Below, one piece after another: positions 8,271 to 17,363 of a DNA stretch of 38,961 nucleotides. The position numbers and the translations under genes are program-made. This stretch comes from JABCPE02 sp963516475. GTDB taxonomy: Bacteria; Bacteroidota; Bacteroidia; Flavobacteriales; Weeksellaceae. The notes beneath the pieces were generated by a model. It was given only the letters and a program-made list of their open reading frames with translations. It searched no databases and was not told the origin of the DNA. The number at the start of each line of letters is the position of its first letter. Positions within the stretch are counted from its first letter, which is position 1. The DNA lies in contig CAUQBR010000014.1 of the NCBI GenBank assembly GCA_963516475.1, positions 1-38,961 on the forward strand, read 5' to 3'.

Positions 8271-10052
8271 TTATAATTCTTGTAATTCTACCATTTTTCT
8301 GAATTTTTCCGATGATTTAGTAAGTTCTATATAACTACCACTATTTACAATTTCTCCTTTTTCAAGAAGGTAAACTTTATCAACATTTTTAATAGTGGAA
8401 AGTCTATGAGCAATGATTACCATTGTAAATTTGCCATGTAACATATCAATATTTTCTTTGATATGTCTTTCTGTTTCTGAATCCAGAGCAGAGGTAGCTT
8501 CATCCATAATAAGTAATTCCACATCCTTATATAGTTCTCTTGCAATGGATATTCTTTGTTTTTGACCACCAGAAACCAAAATACCATTATTCCCAAGGAA
8601 AGAATCTTCTTTATTTTCAAGCTCTTCTACGAAACTTCGTAAAGAAACCATGTCCATGACTTTATAAAATTTATCTATAGATTCGGGAGTTTTTTCTGCC
8701 CAGAAACTGACATTGTTAAATAAGGTATCATTAAAGATAACAGGTTCTTGAGTTATATATCCAATTTTATTTCGATAAGAACTAAGATTTGCTTCATATA
8801 GGGATTTTTCATCCACAATAACTTCTCCTTTATGTGGAATCTGTAACCCACAAATTACATTGGCTAATGTAGTTTTTCCAGCGCCACTTTCTCCTACAAA
8901 AGCAATAGATGTTTTTCGGGGAATATCTATATTAATATTTTTTAGAACAGTTTTATTTCCTAAAATGACCTCTATATTTTTTATATTGATATTATCAATT
9001 TTTTCTATAGGGGTGGTTTTTAGAGGCTCTTCATTGTCTTTGAATTCTTTTAAAATAGTATTGATAGACTCTATAGAAGTAGCTTGGTTAGTGAAAGCAG
9101 TTGATGCTCCTTGTAAGTTGACTAAATGCCCTAAACCTCTGTAAAATAATAATAAACTGATTAATATTGATTCTAAATTACCATTAAGAACATTGACTTG
9201 AATCATTACAACGATAGAAATTACAAGTAAAATCATTGGTTCTCTTGCATTGATCATGATGAATCCTAACTTGTTCATTTTGAAAGCATATTCATCATTC
9301 AATTCTATATTATCTCTCAATCTACTATCATATCTTTTGAAATAGTTAGTAGCTTTTAAATACTTGAAATTATTTACAGACTGTATTAAAAGTTCGTTAA
9401 AGTTATTTCCTAAATTTACTTGTTTTCTAGAATAATCAGCTATCATTCGATTTAAATATTTGTATATAAAATCTGTAGTATAACCACCTATTGCTACCAT
9501 GATAGCGAACTGCCAATTAGACATAAAGGCAAGAAAAGCGTATGTAGACATCATCGTAGTATATTGTATAGAATTGATGTATGTCTGCATAGATTGTATA
9601 AGTCTATTACATTCCCCAAAAATATGATTCTGGATTCTTCCTACACTCATAGTTGTAAAACCATGATAAGAAAGATTGCCCAAACCATCAATAAGTTTAA
9701 ATCGTAACTTTTTTGTTACATTGATATTTATTTTGGTTATATATATAGTTTTTAGATAGTTAATAAGTCCTTTAGCACTAAATAAGAAAACCATTAATAG
9801 AAGAATGTTGGTAACTGTCAAATTAATACCAATACTCTTGAAAAAATCTATTACTACATTTAGATAACCAAGGGACTGTTCTGTATTGTTACTATTGGTA
9901 GCATATGAGATTAAAGGAATAAACATGGTAAGTCCGATCCCATCTAGTAATCCAACCAGAAAGTTTAAAACTATAAATACATATATATGGTGGCCTAATA
10001 CATTTCTGAAATATTTAAAATAGTATAAAGCAGAATATTTTTTTTGACTCAT
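8271..10052 (-). CDS. ABC exporter (permease-ATPase fusion), lipid or lipid-linked glycan flippase-like
   Basis: A 593-residue half-transporter with about six N-terminal membrane helices and a C-terminal nucleotide-binding domain. Walker A GESGAGKTT is near residue 386, the signature VSGGQKQRISIARE near 494, and Walker B LLIMDEATSALD near 517. The H-loop is in IIAHRLSTI. It belongs to the MsbA/PglK-like exporters. Next to nucleotide-sugar genes the best guess is a flippase for the lipid-linked oligosaccharide (PglK-like), but lipid or peptide export cannot be excluded. The gene is AT-rich like the acyltransferase gene. A TAAATTTG element at 10129-10136 may be its promoter. Confidence 0.85.
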   Translation of the reverse strand: MSQKKYSALYYFKYFRNVLGHHIYVFIVLNFLVGLLDGIGLTMFIPLISYATNSNNTEQSLGYLNVVIDFFKSIGINLTVTNILLLMVFLFSAKGLINYLKTIYITKININVTKKLRFKLIDGLGNLSYHGFTTMSVGRIQNHIFGECNRLIQSMQTYINSIQYTTMMSTYAFLAFMSNWQFAIMVAIGGYTTDFIYKYLNRMIADYSRKQVNLGNNFNELLIQSVNNFKYLKATNYFKRYDSRLRDNIELNDEYAFKMNKLGFIMINAREPMILLVISIVVMIQVNVLNGNLESILISLLLFYRGLGHLVNLQGASTAFTNQATSIESINTILKEFKDNEEPLKTTPIEKIDNINIKNIEVILGNKTVLKNINIDIPRKTSIAFVGESGAGKTTLANVICGLQIPHKGEVIVDEKSLYEANLSSYRNKIGYITQEPVIFNDTLFNNVSFWAEKTPESIDKFYKVMDMVSLRSFVEELENKEDSFLGNNGILVSGGQKQRISIARELYKDVELLIMDEATSALDSETERHIKENIDMLHGKFTMVIIAHRLSTIKNVDKVYLLEKGEIVNSGSYIELTKSSEKFRKMVELQEL

Positions 10053-10128
10053 ATAATATAATTTTTATAAACATTTTTTATCCATAAACTAATGCTTTAA
10101 AATATGTTTTTGAAAGCATTTCGCAGGG

Positions 10129-10136
10129 CAAATTTA
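10129..10136 (-). promoter_or_regulatory. possible -7 element (TAAATTTG) for the ABC exporter
   Basis: It overlaps the end of the GSCFA gene. The leader downstream contains an inverted repeat (AATGCTTT 10091-10098, AAAGCATT 10113-10120) without a T run. Confidence 0.35.
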
Positions 10137-11108
10137 AAGAAAATTATCCAGATTATCCGTAAAAATCTTATGCTCTACTTTTCCCTGCTGTAGGATGATT
10201 TTTTCTTGTATCTGTTTTAGGAAAGATTGGTGTTTAGGACTGTTTTTGTCCTTTGGGCGATGCTCCAAAGCTTGTTTTATTTTAAGATTTTCGTTGGAAA
10301 ATCTATCGGCTTCATCAGAAAAATAAGCCTTCTTGAATTTTTCCCAAATGTACTGAACCGCCTGTTCACTCGGATGGATGAGGTCTTCCTTGTAGAATCT
10401 GTAATCGCGCAGGTCATCCATAATGATTTCATATACAGGGATATAATGGCAATTTTCATGCTGTTCCACAACTTCGTGAATTGCACAGAGTAGTTTGGCT
10501 TTACTTAGATTGTTTTCGCTAAAACCATCTTTGGTATGGCGTACAGGACTTAATGTAAAAAGAAACTGCACCTCTTTTGGGCATATTTTTTTTAGAATAT
10601 GACAGGTTTCAGCTATTGAATCTACCAATTCTTCGTGCGTCAGAAGGCGTTTATTAAAGTTTGTTTGTGGGATTTTGTGGCAGTTTGCGACGAAAATATT
10701 TTTGGCTAAATGTTCATAAACAAAAGCTGTTCCATAGGTGATAATCACCCAGTTGCTTCGTTTTAGAAATTCGTGCGCTAGGTTTATTTTTTTATTGATT
10801 TTTCTGAGAGTATCTTCCTGATTTTCAGAATTAAATGAGGTGTGATGATTAAAACTCAAGTATTCACCTTGATGAAAATCTAAATCTTTTTCTGTGTAAA
10901 TTTTATTTTCAAAAATTTCCTGAATGCTGTTTTTCACAGCCCAAGGGTTGAAAAGAGTCCCAAAAGGATTGTTCAGCGTTTGGAACTGGCTGTCAGCTAG
11001 TTTTACAGAAATTTCCGTTGCAAAACAAGATCCTATCGAAAACAAAGAATCCGAAATTTGAATTTTTTTTTCAGAAATCGGAATTTCTACCTCGGTACGA
11101 AATTTCAT
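10134..11108 (-). CDS. GSCFA-domain protein
   Basis: The family-defining block reads SIGSCFATEI near residue 25, followed by NPFGTLFNPWAV, and NWVIITYGTAFVYEH is another conserved stretch. GSCFA proteins are SGNH-esterase-like proteins of Bacteroidota and Proteobacteria without a firmly assigned substrate. Carbohydrate or lipid esterase activity is inferred from the fold. The ATG at 11108 is preferred to an in-frame TTG at 11114. The gene lies 9 bp after the polyprenyl synthase stop on the same strand, so the two are probably co-transcribed. No signal peptide or membrane helix is seen. Confidence 0.85.
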   Translation of the reverse strand: MKFRTEVEIPISEKKIQISDSLFSIGSCFATEISVKLADSQFQTLNNPFGTLFNPWAVKNSIQEIFENKIYTEKDLDFHQGEYLSFNHHTSFNSENQEDTLRKINKKINLAHEFLKRSNWVIITYGTAFVYEHLAKNIFVANCHKIPQTNFNKRLLTHEELVDSIAETCHILKKICPKEVQFLFTLSPVRHTKDGFSENNLSKAKLLCAIHEVVEQHENCHYIPVYEIIMDDLRDYRFYKEDLIHPSEQAVQYIWEKFKKAYFSDEADRFSNENLKIKQALEHRPKDKNSPKHQSFLKQIQEKIILQQGKVEHKIFTDNLDNFL

Positions 11109-11117
11109 AGACAAGAT

Positions 11118-12089
11118 TTAAATATTTCTTTTTAATAAATAATCCGCCAGAGCCAAGAAAGATTCCTTTTTCTCTGCATTTAGACTGGTCTGGTTTAGAT
11201 ATTTTTGAGCTGTATCGTGGTGCTCCTGCACGAGTTTTAATGTGATTTCATCTGCCTTTGTATTGAGGAAAATTTTAGAAACAGCATCTATTTTCTCTTG
11301 GCTTTCATCTTTTTGGGAATACCAGTTTCGGAGTTCCTTTTTTTGTTTTTTATCCGCTTTTTCTAGTGCAGTGAGGTATAAAACAGTCTTTTTATTTTCA
11401 CAAATATCACCTGCCTGTTTTTTTCCAAAATCTCCCTGATTTCCAAATACATCCAGATAATCATCCATCATCTGAAATGCGATTCCAAGGTGAATTCCAA
11501 ACTGATAGAGAGCCTCCGCATCCTGCTCTGGACATTCAGCAATGAAAGCACCTATTTTTAGCGCTGTAGCACTCAGTACGCCAGTTTTATAAGTAATCAT
11601 CTGGATATACTCATCAAAGCTTACATCATCTCTTTTTTCAAAATTCATGTCCATTTGCTGTCCCTCACATATCTTCGCTCCTGTATCAGAAAATAAATGA
11701 ATACATTTTTTAAACAAAACAGGTTCTAAATCCTCGAAAAACTGATAAGATTTGATAAGCAGAGCATCGCCAGAGAGTATGCCCGTGTTGATGCCTTCTA
11801 AAGCATGGATGGTAGGTTTTCCTCTTCTCAGAGGTGCATCATCCATTATATCATCATGAATGAGTGTGAAATTATGAAAAAATTCTATTGCTAGAGCTGG
11901 TTTTATTGCAGTGTTTATATCTCCTCCAAATGCATCCGCTGCCATCAGAGTAAGCATAGGGCGGAGGCGTTTTCCTCCATTTGCTATGATGTAATTGATG
12001 GGCTGATACAGCTCAAAAGGAGCCTCTTCGAATTTGTATTTTTCTATACTTTCAGAAATTAGATTGATGTATTTTTCAGCAAAATGCAT
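11118..12089 (-). CDS. trans-polyprenyl diphosphate synthase
   Basis: Condenses isopentenyl diphosphate onto an allylic diphosphate to make the isoprenoid chain of, for example, menaquinone. The 323-residue protein has GGKRLRPML near residue 35, the first Asp-rich motif LIHDDIMDD near residue 77, the RRGKPT block after it, and the second Asp-rich motif QMMDDYLD near residue 210. The small size and motif spacing fit the IspA/IspB-type superfamily. Product chain length cannot be read reliably; octaprenyl or geranylgeranyl are both possible. It is followed closely by the GSCFA gene and preceded by the terminator of the phosphate transporter. Confidence 0.9.
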   Translation of the reverse strand: MHFAEKYINLISESIEKYKFEEAPFELYQPINYIIANGGKRLRPMLTLMAADAFGGDINTAIKPALAIEFFHNFTLIHDDIMDDAPLRRGKPTIHALEGINTGILSGDALLIKSYQFFEDLEPVLFKKCIHLFSDTGAKICEGQQMDMNFEKRDDVSFDEYIQMITYKTGVLSATALKIGAFIAECPEQDAEALYQFGIHLGIAFQMMDDYLDVFGNQGDFGKKQAGDICENKKTVLYLTALEKADKKQKKELRNWYSQKDESQEKIDAVSKIFLNTKADEITLKLVQEHHDTAQKYLNQTSLNAEKKESFLALADYLLKRNI

Positions 12090-12137
12090 GATAAAATTGT
12101 TTTCAGCAAATTTAAATTTTTAAAATGAAAATAAGCC

Positions 12138-12176
12138 AAAAATACCACCATTTTTCTGATAAATTGGTGGTTTAAT
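12138..12176 (-). terminator. intrinsic terminator of the phosphate-transport unit
   Basis: Read on the minus strand, ACCACCA (complement of 12165-12171) pairs with TGGTGGT (complement of 12144-12150), followed by ATTTTT, just after the transporter stop. Confidence 0.7.
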
Positions 12177-12198
12177 TCTTTTATCTTTTGGAAAAATT

Positions 12199-13329
12199 TT
12201 AGAACATATTTACGATGATGTAGGTAATTCCAGCTACTATCGCACTGATGGGAATTGTCAGAACCCAAGCCCATAGAAGACTTACAGTAATACCCCATCT
12301 TACGGCAGAAATCCTTTTAGTAAGACCAACACCTATGATGGAGCCCGTGATAGTGTGAGTAGTAGAAACAGGAACTCCTAAGTGGTCAGTGATGAAAAGA
12401 GTCACAGCACCAGCAGATTCTGCACTTACACCTTCTAATGAAGTTACTTTCGTGATTTTAGTTCCCATCGTTTTTACGATTTTCCATCCTCCGCTCATCG
12501 TTCCTAAACCGATAGCAATATGCGCTGCCAAAGGAACCCACATGAAATGTTCCGTAAAGTATTTAAATCTATCAGGAGCATTGATGTAGTCAGGGTCTCC
12601 TATACTTACATAGTGATAAATAACCGCTGCACCGATGATTCCCATGATTTTCTGAGCATCATTCAGCCCGTGTCCTAGACTGAATAGAGCAGAAGAAACA
12701 AGTTGTAGCCTTTTGAATGCTGTTTCAGCTTTATGAGGATTTGATTTTTTGCAAATATTTACAATGATAAGCGTGATAATCACAGAAACAAACATCCCTA
12801 TGAAAGGTGCTAGGAAAATAAATAAGAATATTGGGATGACTTTGTCATACTTTACTACATCTTGTGTGAGTAATTTTTCAAAAGATAATTTGAGAAGTTC
12901 AAAAGATGAAGCATTGTCATTTAAGTCTCTAAATTCAATATAATTTCCATGAAGAGCATGCATCAGCGCTGCTCCAAGGAACCCACCAATAAGGGTGTGT
13001 GACGAAGAGGATGGAATACCAAGCCACCAAGTCAATAAATTCCATGCAATAGCAGCGACAAGTCCAGAGACAATAACTTCAAGGTTGACAAAATCCTCGC
13101 TTACCGTTTTAGCAATAGTGTTCCCAATGTTAAAAGACTGCGTGATATAAGCAGCAATGAAAAAAGCTGCAAAATTCCAAAAAGCTGCCCACAAAACCGC
13201 TTGAAAAGGCGTGAGAACCTTTGTGGAAACAATGGTAGCAATGGAGTTAGCCGCATCATGAAACCCATTGATGTAGTCAAAAACAAGGGCTAGTCCAATG
13301 ATTGCTATGAGAAGTACAGGAAGTTCCAT
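12199..13329 (-). CDS. PiT-family inorganic phosphate transporter
   Basis: A 376-residue integral membrane protein of the PiT family (low-affinity metal-phosphate:H+ or Na+ symport). The duplicated PiT signature is clear: FDYINGFHDAANSIATIVST at the N-terminus and GHGLNDAQKIMG in the second half, with PSSSSHTLIGGFLGAAL and VPVSTTHTITGSIIGVG as the paired GANDVAN-region helices. About ten membrane segments alternate with a cytoplasmic central stretch. It is 27 bp downstream of a DUF47 gene on the same strand, the usual pairing for this transporter class. No Pho-box-like repeat was noticed. Confidence 0.92.
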   Translation of the reverse strand: MELPVLLIAIIGLALVFDYINGFHDAANSIATIVSTKVLTPFQAVLWAAFWNFAAFFIAAYITQSFNIGNTIAKTVSEDFVNLEVIVSGLVAAIAWNLLTWWLGIPSSSSHTLIGGFLGAALMHALHGNYIEFRDLNDNASSFELLKLSFEKLLTQDVVKYDKVIPIFLFIFLAPFIGMFVSVIITLIIVNICKKSNPHKAETAFKRLQLVSSALFSLGHGLNDAQKIMGIIGAAVIYHYVSIGDPDYINAPDRFKYFTEHFMWVPLAAHIAIGLGTMSGGWKIVKTMGTKITKVTSLEGVSAESAGAVTLFITDHLGVPVSTTHTITGSIIGVGLTKRISAVRWGITVSLLWAWVLTIPISAIVAGITYIIVNMF

Positions 13330-13356
13330 ACTTTATTTTTTAGTTAGAGTTAGAAA

Positions 13357-13995
13357 TTAAGCGTATTTGATGATGATGCTGCTCATTACACCAGCTACTT
13401 CTTCCGCCTTGTCTGTTACCTCTTCTAGGTAGTTTAGTACCTGCTGTACTTTGATGATGGTAATAGGGTCATTGGTCTCGAATAGCTTAATTAGAGCCGA
13501 ACTCTGCACATCATCAGCAATGTTTTCTATACTATTGATTTTGATACATGATTCTTTCACAGCATCTAAATCTTTAAAATCTTTAAGGTTGATGATAGCA
13601 TTTTGTATCTCTATACATGCCTTTTGGATAAGGAGAGAAAACTCTTGGTAAGCCTTTGTTTCAGGGCTTTTGAATAGAAAAATATATCTAGTAGAAGCAT
13701 AAATATAGTCCGCTACATCATCTAGAGATGTCGCCAAAGACTGTATATCCTCTCTGTCAAAAGGTGTGATGAAATTCTTACCCAGCTCCATGTAGATTTG
13801 GTGCGTAAGGTCATCATTTTGATGTTCAAAATCATGAATTTTCTTTAAAAAAGATTCATCATTAGCATCAAAATTCTGAATTCCATTATGAAAATACTCA
13901 GACATTTCGACTAGATTAGCTGCAACTTTTTCAAATAAAGTGAAAAAAACTGTGTCTTTCGGTTGAAATGCCTTAAAAATATTACCAATTCCCAT
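13357..13995 (-). CDS. DUF47 (PhoU-like) protein, PiT accessory factor
   Basis: A 212-residue all-helical protein of the DUF47/PhoU-like family. Acidic helix pairs such as HDFEHQNDDLTHQIY and TPFDREDIQSLATSLDDVAD give the metal-binding pattern (E/DxxxD) expected for the four-helix PhoU fold. Members are usually encoded directly before pit genes and are thought to control the transporter. It is first in the two-gene unit, with a good promoter upstream (14024-14053). Confidence 0.9.
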   Translation of the reverse strand: MGIGNIFKAFQPKDTVFFTLFEKVAANLVEMSEYFHNGIQNFDANDESFLKKIHDFEHQNDDLTHQIYMELGKNFITPFDREDIQSLATSLDDVADYIYASTRYIFLFKSPETKAYQEFSLLIQKACIEIQNAIINLKDFKDLDAVKESCIKINSIENIADDVQSSALIKLFETNDPITIIKVQQVLNYLEEVTDKAEEVAGVMSSIIIKYA

Positions 13996-14023
13996 GAGTT
14001 CTAATGTATAAATTTTTCGGTTA

Positions 14024-14053
14024 CAAATATAAACTTAATTTTACTTTTACAAA
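14024..14053 (-). promoter_or_regulatory. promoter of the DUF47-pit operon
   Basis: TATATTTG (complement of 14024-14031) with TTTG 18 bp upstream (complement of 14050-14053) fits the Bacteroidota housekeeping promoter, with TTTG-N19-TAnnTTTG as the ideal. It overlaps the edge of the helicase terminator. Confidence 0.65.
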
Positions 14054-14054
14054 A

Positions 14055-14096
14055 TAAAAAACCTATAAATGCACTAATCTAAAATACATTTATAGG
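14055..14096 (-). terminator. intrinsic terminator of the helicase gene
   Basis: A perfect 10-bp stem on the minus strand (CCTATAAATG with CATTTATAGG; plus-strand arms 14062-14071 and 14087-14096) followed by TTTTTT. Confidence 0.85.
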
Positions 14097-14103
14097 GAAT
14101 TAT

Positions 14104-15762
14104 TTAGTTCGCTACTTCTGCGCGCATTTCTTTTCCTTTGAATTTCATCGCAGCAATGTTATTGAGGATATCTTTCTCGAAAGATTTTTCTACCTCAAAG
14201 AAAGAAAACTTCTCTAAAACTTCTATATCTCCGATATCAGCTCGTTTTTTAGATTTTTTGGTAGCTTGGTTGATGATGTCCAGAACATCAGTTTTCTTTA
14301 ATTTATCTCTTTTTCCTAAATTAAAGAAAAATCTCACCATGTTTTCATTGTTTTTTCTAGACTTTCTGCTGCCTTTATCTCTATCTCGGTCTTTTCCTCG
14401 TCTGTCTCTTCTGCTTTCTCTGGTTTCAGATTCTGCTTTTAGTTTTTGAGCTGCTAAATCATTGTTATTCTTATAATAAAGAGCCAAATCTTTCAGTTGA
14501 AATTGAAGTAATTGGTGTACCAATTCTTCTTTGGAGAAATTGGAAAGGTCTGGGATAAGGCTGTCATCAAAGTCAAAGAAATCTTCGTGTTCCGTGAAAA
14601 GCTGCTCGAAAACTCCCGCTACTTGGGCTTTTATGATGTCTTCTCCTTTTGGAATTTGTTTTTCGACAATTTCTATTTTAGTTTGACCTTTGATTTGGCT
14701 TAACTTTCTGGTTTCCTCTGGTTTTATCAGAGCCATAGAGATGCCATCTTTCCCAGCACGCCCTGTTCGTCCGCTTCTGTGTACGAAAACTTCTGGGTCG
14801 TCAGGAAGCGAGTAGTGGATTACATGGGTAAGGCTGTTCACATCAAGCCCTCTGGCAGCAACATCCGTAGCAACCAGAATATCAATGTTTTTCAGTCTGA
14901 ATTTCTTCATTACCGTGTCTCTCTGCGCTTGTGAGAGGTCGCCATGAAGAGCATCAGCAGCGTAGCCGTTCTGCATTAGGAAATCAGCAACATCCTGAGT
15001 TTCCATTTTAGTTCGGCAGAAAATGATAGAATACTGATTTGGATTCGCATCTATCAGCCTTTTTAGGGCTTCTTTTTTCTGACGGTAGTTTACCACATAA
15101 TATTCGTGTTTAATGTTTTTCTTAACCGCATTGATAGAGCCCACTGAAATACGATGAGGATTAGTAAGATAATTTTTAGAAATTCTCTCCACTTCTTTAT
15201 TCATTGTAGCCGAAAATAGTAGTGTTTGCTTGGTTTCTGGAGTTTCAGAAAGTATAGTTTCTAAGTCATCCTTGAAGCCCATAGACAGCATTTCGTCAGC
15301 TTCATCCAGCACCAGCCAATGGATTTGAGAGAAGTCCAAAGCTTTTCTATTGATTAAATCAATAACTCTCCCAGGTGTTCCTACGATGATTTGAGGTTTT
15401 TCTCTCAAATTTCGAATTTGGTCTGTGATGCTGCTTCCTCCATAGACCGCTACGGTTTTTATATTTGGTAAATATTTGGTGTAGTTTTTAATATCTTTTG
15501 CGATTTGTAAAGCAAGTTCCCTTGTCGGAGCCAAAACTAAAAGTTGGATTTTTCGGCTGGTGTCATCTATCATATCCAAAATAGGCAGGGAAAAAGCAGC
15601 TGTTTTTCCTGTTCCCGTCTGCGCCAAAGCGATAAGGTCTCGGATATCTGATAAAATAAAAGGAATAGTTTGTTTTTGGATTTCTGTTGGCTTTTCGTAG
15701 CCAAGTTCGCCAACTGCCTTGATGATGTCAGGACTTAAATTGGATTCACTAAATAGATTCAT
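14104..15762 (-). CDS. DEAD-box RNA helicase with C-terminal DbpA-type RNA-binding domain
   Basis: An ATP-dependent RNA helicase of the DeaD/CsdA/DbpA group, probably for ribosome assembly or mRNA remodelling. Motifs in order: Q motif GYEKPTEIQKQTI, AQTGTGKT, PTRELALQ, TPGR, DEAD, SAT, then helicase domain 2 with HRSGRTGRAG. A basic Arg/Lys/Asp linker follows, and the last 75 or so residues (from VRFFFNLGKRDKLKKTDVL) look like the DbpA RNA-binding domain. An in-frame ATG at 15792 exists, but the -7 element at 15782-15789 overlaps it. I therefore place the start at 15762 (MNLFSESNLS), giving 552 residues. Confidence 0.9.
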   Translation of the reverse strand: MNLFSESNLSPDIIKAVGELGYEKPTEIQKQTIPFILSDIRDLIALAQTGTGKTAAFSLPILDMIDDTSRKIQLLVLAPTRELALQIAKDIKNYTKYLPNIKTVAVYGGSSITDQIRNLREKPQIIVGTPGRVIDLINRKALDFSQIHWLVLDEADEMLSMGFKDDLETILSETPETKQTLLFSATMNKEVERISKNYLTNPHRISVGSINAVKKNIKHEYYVVNYRQKKEALKRLIDANPNQYSIIFCRTKMETQDVADFLMQNGYAADALHGDLSQAQRDTVMKKFRLKNIDILVATDVAARGLDVNSLTHVIHYSLPDDPEVFVHRSGRTGRAGKDGISMALIKPEETRKLSQIKGQTKIEIVEKQIPKGEDIIKAQVAGVFEQLFTEHEDFFDFDDSLIPDLSNFSKEELVHQLLQFQLKDLALYYKNNNDLAAQKLKAESETRESRRDRRGKDRDRDKGSRKSRKNNENMVRFFFNLGKRDKLKKTDVLDIINQATKKSKKRADIGDIEVLEKFSFFEVEKSFEKDILNNIAAMKFKGKEMRAEVAN

Positions 15763-15781
15763 TAAATATTTTAAATTTTGG

Positions 15782-15789
15782 CAAAGATA
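15782..15789 (-). promoter_or_regulatory. -7 element TATCTTTG of the helicase gene
   Basis: It lies 20 bp before the chosen ATG, with TTTA at the -33 position (complement of 15809-15812). Its position rules out the longer ATG start at 15792. Confidence 0.6.
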
Positions 15790-15885
15790 CATTTTTTATT
15801 TTTAATGATAAAAATCACATAATGAAATGAAAGCACCAGAAATTTTTGGCATTAAATTTTCATTTTTGAAAACAAATTTGATGAA

Positions 15886-16623
15886 ATGAAAAAATATTTA
15901 TTATTAGCTTTTTTAGGTTTATGCTCGGTTGTTTATGCACAAGATATTAGAATAAATAAATTTAGGAATGAAATAACTGTTCGTAAGAGAAACCCTACTA
16001 ATAGAGAGGTCTTCCGCGAGAGAGGCATGTATGGAGATGGTAGGCAGGCACAGCTGTGGCTGAGAGTTTTTGCTCAAGGGCGATTTCGGGTAGAAGTAGG
16101 AGGACAGATGATGGAAAATTCTACAGGAAGGTATCGTTTCTTTGATTTAAATAGAGGAATACAGATGCTGTCAATCTATGAAAATGGAAATATTTTGGTG
16201 TATAGAACGCAGGTGGAATTGACAGAAAATACAAGGCTGTTGCTGGATTTTGACGGCTATGATCTTTATCTTTTTGGTGAAGAAAATATTGATGACAATG
16301 GAATCCAAGTTTTTCCAAATATCGGTGGATATAAACCAATGATGAGTGATGAAGAGTTTGGGCAGTTTTATAGAAGTTATGCAGGAAAACCTTTTGATAA
16401 AGATAAAATGGAAACTTTCTATGTCGCACAAAAAGGAATGAATTTTACCACTCAGCAGATAGTTCAAATGGTGAAAGCGCTTTCCTTTGATGATAATCGT
16501 TTAGAGCTAGCAAAAACAGCATATGACAACTGTGTAGACCGAGAAAATTACTATAAAGTGGTGGATGCTATGACTTATAGTTCGACCAAGGAAAAACTGA
16601 GAGAATATATTCTGAAAAGATAA
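15886..16623 (+). CDS. secreted DUF4476-domain protein
   Basis: A 245-residue protein with a Sec signal peptide (KKYLLLAFLGLCSVVYAQ, cleavage after about residue 18). The middle is beta-rich. The last 90 or so residues match the DUF4476 pattern: PMMSDEEFGQF, PFDKDKM, FTTQQIVQMVKALSFDDNRL, YDNCVDRENYYKVVDAM and a final helix. DUF4476 is a Bacteroidota-enriched domain of unknown function found in periplasmic or surface proteins. An ATG at 15881 is out of frame. The gene is transcribed away from the helicase and converges on the DUF2752 gene 3 bp away with no terminator between them. Confidence 0.85.
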   Translation: MKKYLLLAFLGLCSVVYAQDIRINKFRNEITVRKRNPTNREVFRERGMYGDGRQAQLWLRVFAQGRFRVEVGGQMMENSTGRYRFFDLNRGIQMLSIYENGNILVYRTQVELTENTRLLLDFDGYDLYLFGEENIDDNGIQVFPNIGGYKPMMSDEEFGQFYRSYAGKPFDKDKMETFYVAQKGMNFTTQQIVQMVKALSFDDNRLELAKTAYDNCVDRENYYKVVDAMTYSSTKEKLREYILKR

Positions 16624-16626
16624 AAA

Positions 16627-17019
16627 TTAGAGAATATTTCTAAGAATCCAAAAAGAAATAACGATAAACAAGACAATGTAGGTGGCATGAAGACCAAAGA
16701 GTCTTCTTCGCCATTTTAGGAAAATAGGATTTTGTTTGTCTTTGTAGATATTAAATAAAAATCCAGCGATGATGTAGGGAATAGACACTACCAGAAGCAT
16801 ATTTTCTCTGAAAGCCTCGCCAATATTTAGGTTTAATAAATGATGGACAGCTCTCTGTGAGCCACACCCTGCACAATCATACCCAGTAGCCACCTTGAAT
16901 GGGCATTTTGGGAAAAATACACTATCTAATGGATTGTAGGTCTTGTATACTAAAATAAGTATAAAAATAAACAAAAGACCTACAATCCATTTAGTAATAG
17001 TTTTAAGATGCCATTCCAC
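16627..17019 (-). CDS. DUF2752 membrane protein
   Basis: A 130-residue protein with three hydrophobic segments. The family signature is visible: CPFKVATGYDCAGCGSQRAV, where the cysteine-rich CxGCGxxRA motif sits between helix 1 and helix 2. The function of the family is unknown. Its start overlaps the end of the CD225-like gene by 17 bp, and this pairing of DUF2752 with a CD225/dispanin-like protein recurs in Bacteroidota. The overlap suggests translational coupling and a shared membrane role. Confidence 0.85.
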   Translation of the reverse strand: MEWHLKTITKWIVGLLFIFILILVYKTYNPLDSVFFPKCPFKVATGYDCAGCGSQRAVHHLLNLNIGEAFRENMLLVVSIPYIIAGFLFNIYKDKQNPIFLKWRRRLFGLHATYIVLFIVISFWILRNIL

Positions 17020-17293
17020 TTATAACAGCAAGTAATATAAATAGGAAATATAATACAATAACAGCTAATCCAGCAAATAGACCATACATTGTCCATTTTT
17101 TAGCATCAGCCGCAGCCTTGTTAGCTCCTGCAATGTCTCCTGCTAGGAACAATCCTTCTACTTTAGAAGCATTGATAATTCCAGCAATTCCAAGTGGTAA
17201 ACAACAAAATAAAGTAACTAAAATAGATTCTACCAACCAGTTTTTAGGTGGTGTGTTAAATTCTGTAGGGTTTTGATAATTTGTAGGTTCCAT
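17003..17293 (-). CDS. CD225/dispanin-family small membrane protein
   Basis: A 96-residue protein. A proline-rich N-terminus (PTEFNTPPKN) is followed by the CD225 block: ESILVTLFCCLPLGIAGII, a cytoplasmic loop with ASKVEGLFLAGDIAGA and AADAKKW, and a second membrane helix. Members include eukaryotic IFITM proteins, and the bacterial role is unknown. The gene has its own -7 element (17320-17327) and overlaps the DUF2752 gene. Confidence 0.88.
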   Translation of the reverse strand: MEPTNYQNPTEFNTPPKNWLVESILVTLFCCLPLGIAGIINASKVEGLFLAGDIAGANKAAADAKKWTMYGLFAGLAVIVLYFLFILLAVISGMAS

Positions 17294-17319
17294 ATAATTT
17301 ATAGTGTATTTATTGCCGG

Positions 17320-17327
17320 CAAATATA
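17320..17327 (-). promoter_or_regulatory. -7 element TATATTTG for the CD225-DUF2752 pair
   Basis: TATATTTG, the complement of 17320-17327, lies 26 bp before the CD225 start. The -33 position reads TTTT, not TTTG. Confidence 0.5.
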
Positions 17328-17363
17328 ATCTTTTACGATTAGATAAAAAATAAAATTATATTT

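Noticed and set aside
10091..10120. Inverted repeat AATGCTTT...AAAGCATT as a GSCFA terminator
   Set aside because: No T run follows on the minus strand, so it is not a convincing intrinsic terminator.
15763..15792. Ten extra N-terminal residues of the helicase
   Set aside because: The upstream ATG overlaps the -7 promoter element, so it would not be in the mRNA.
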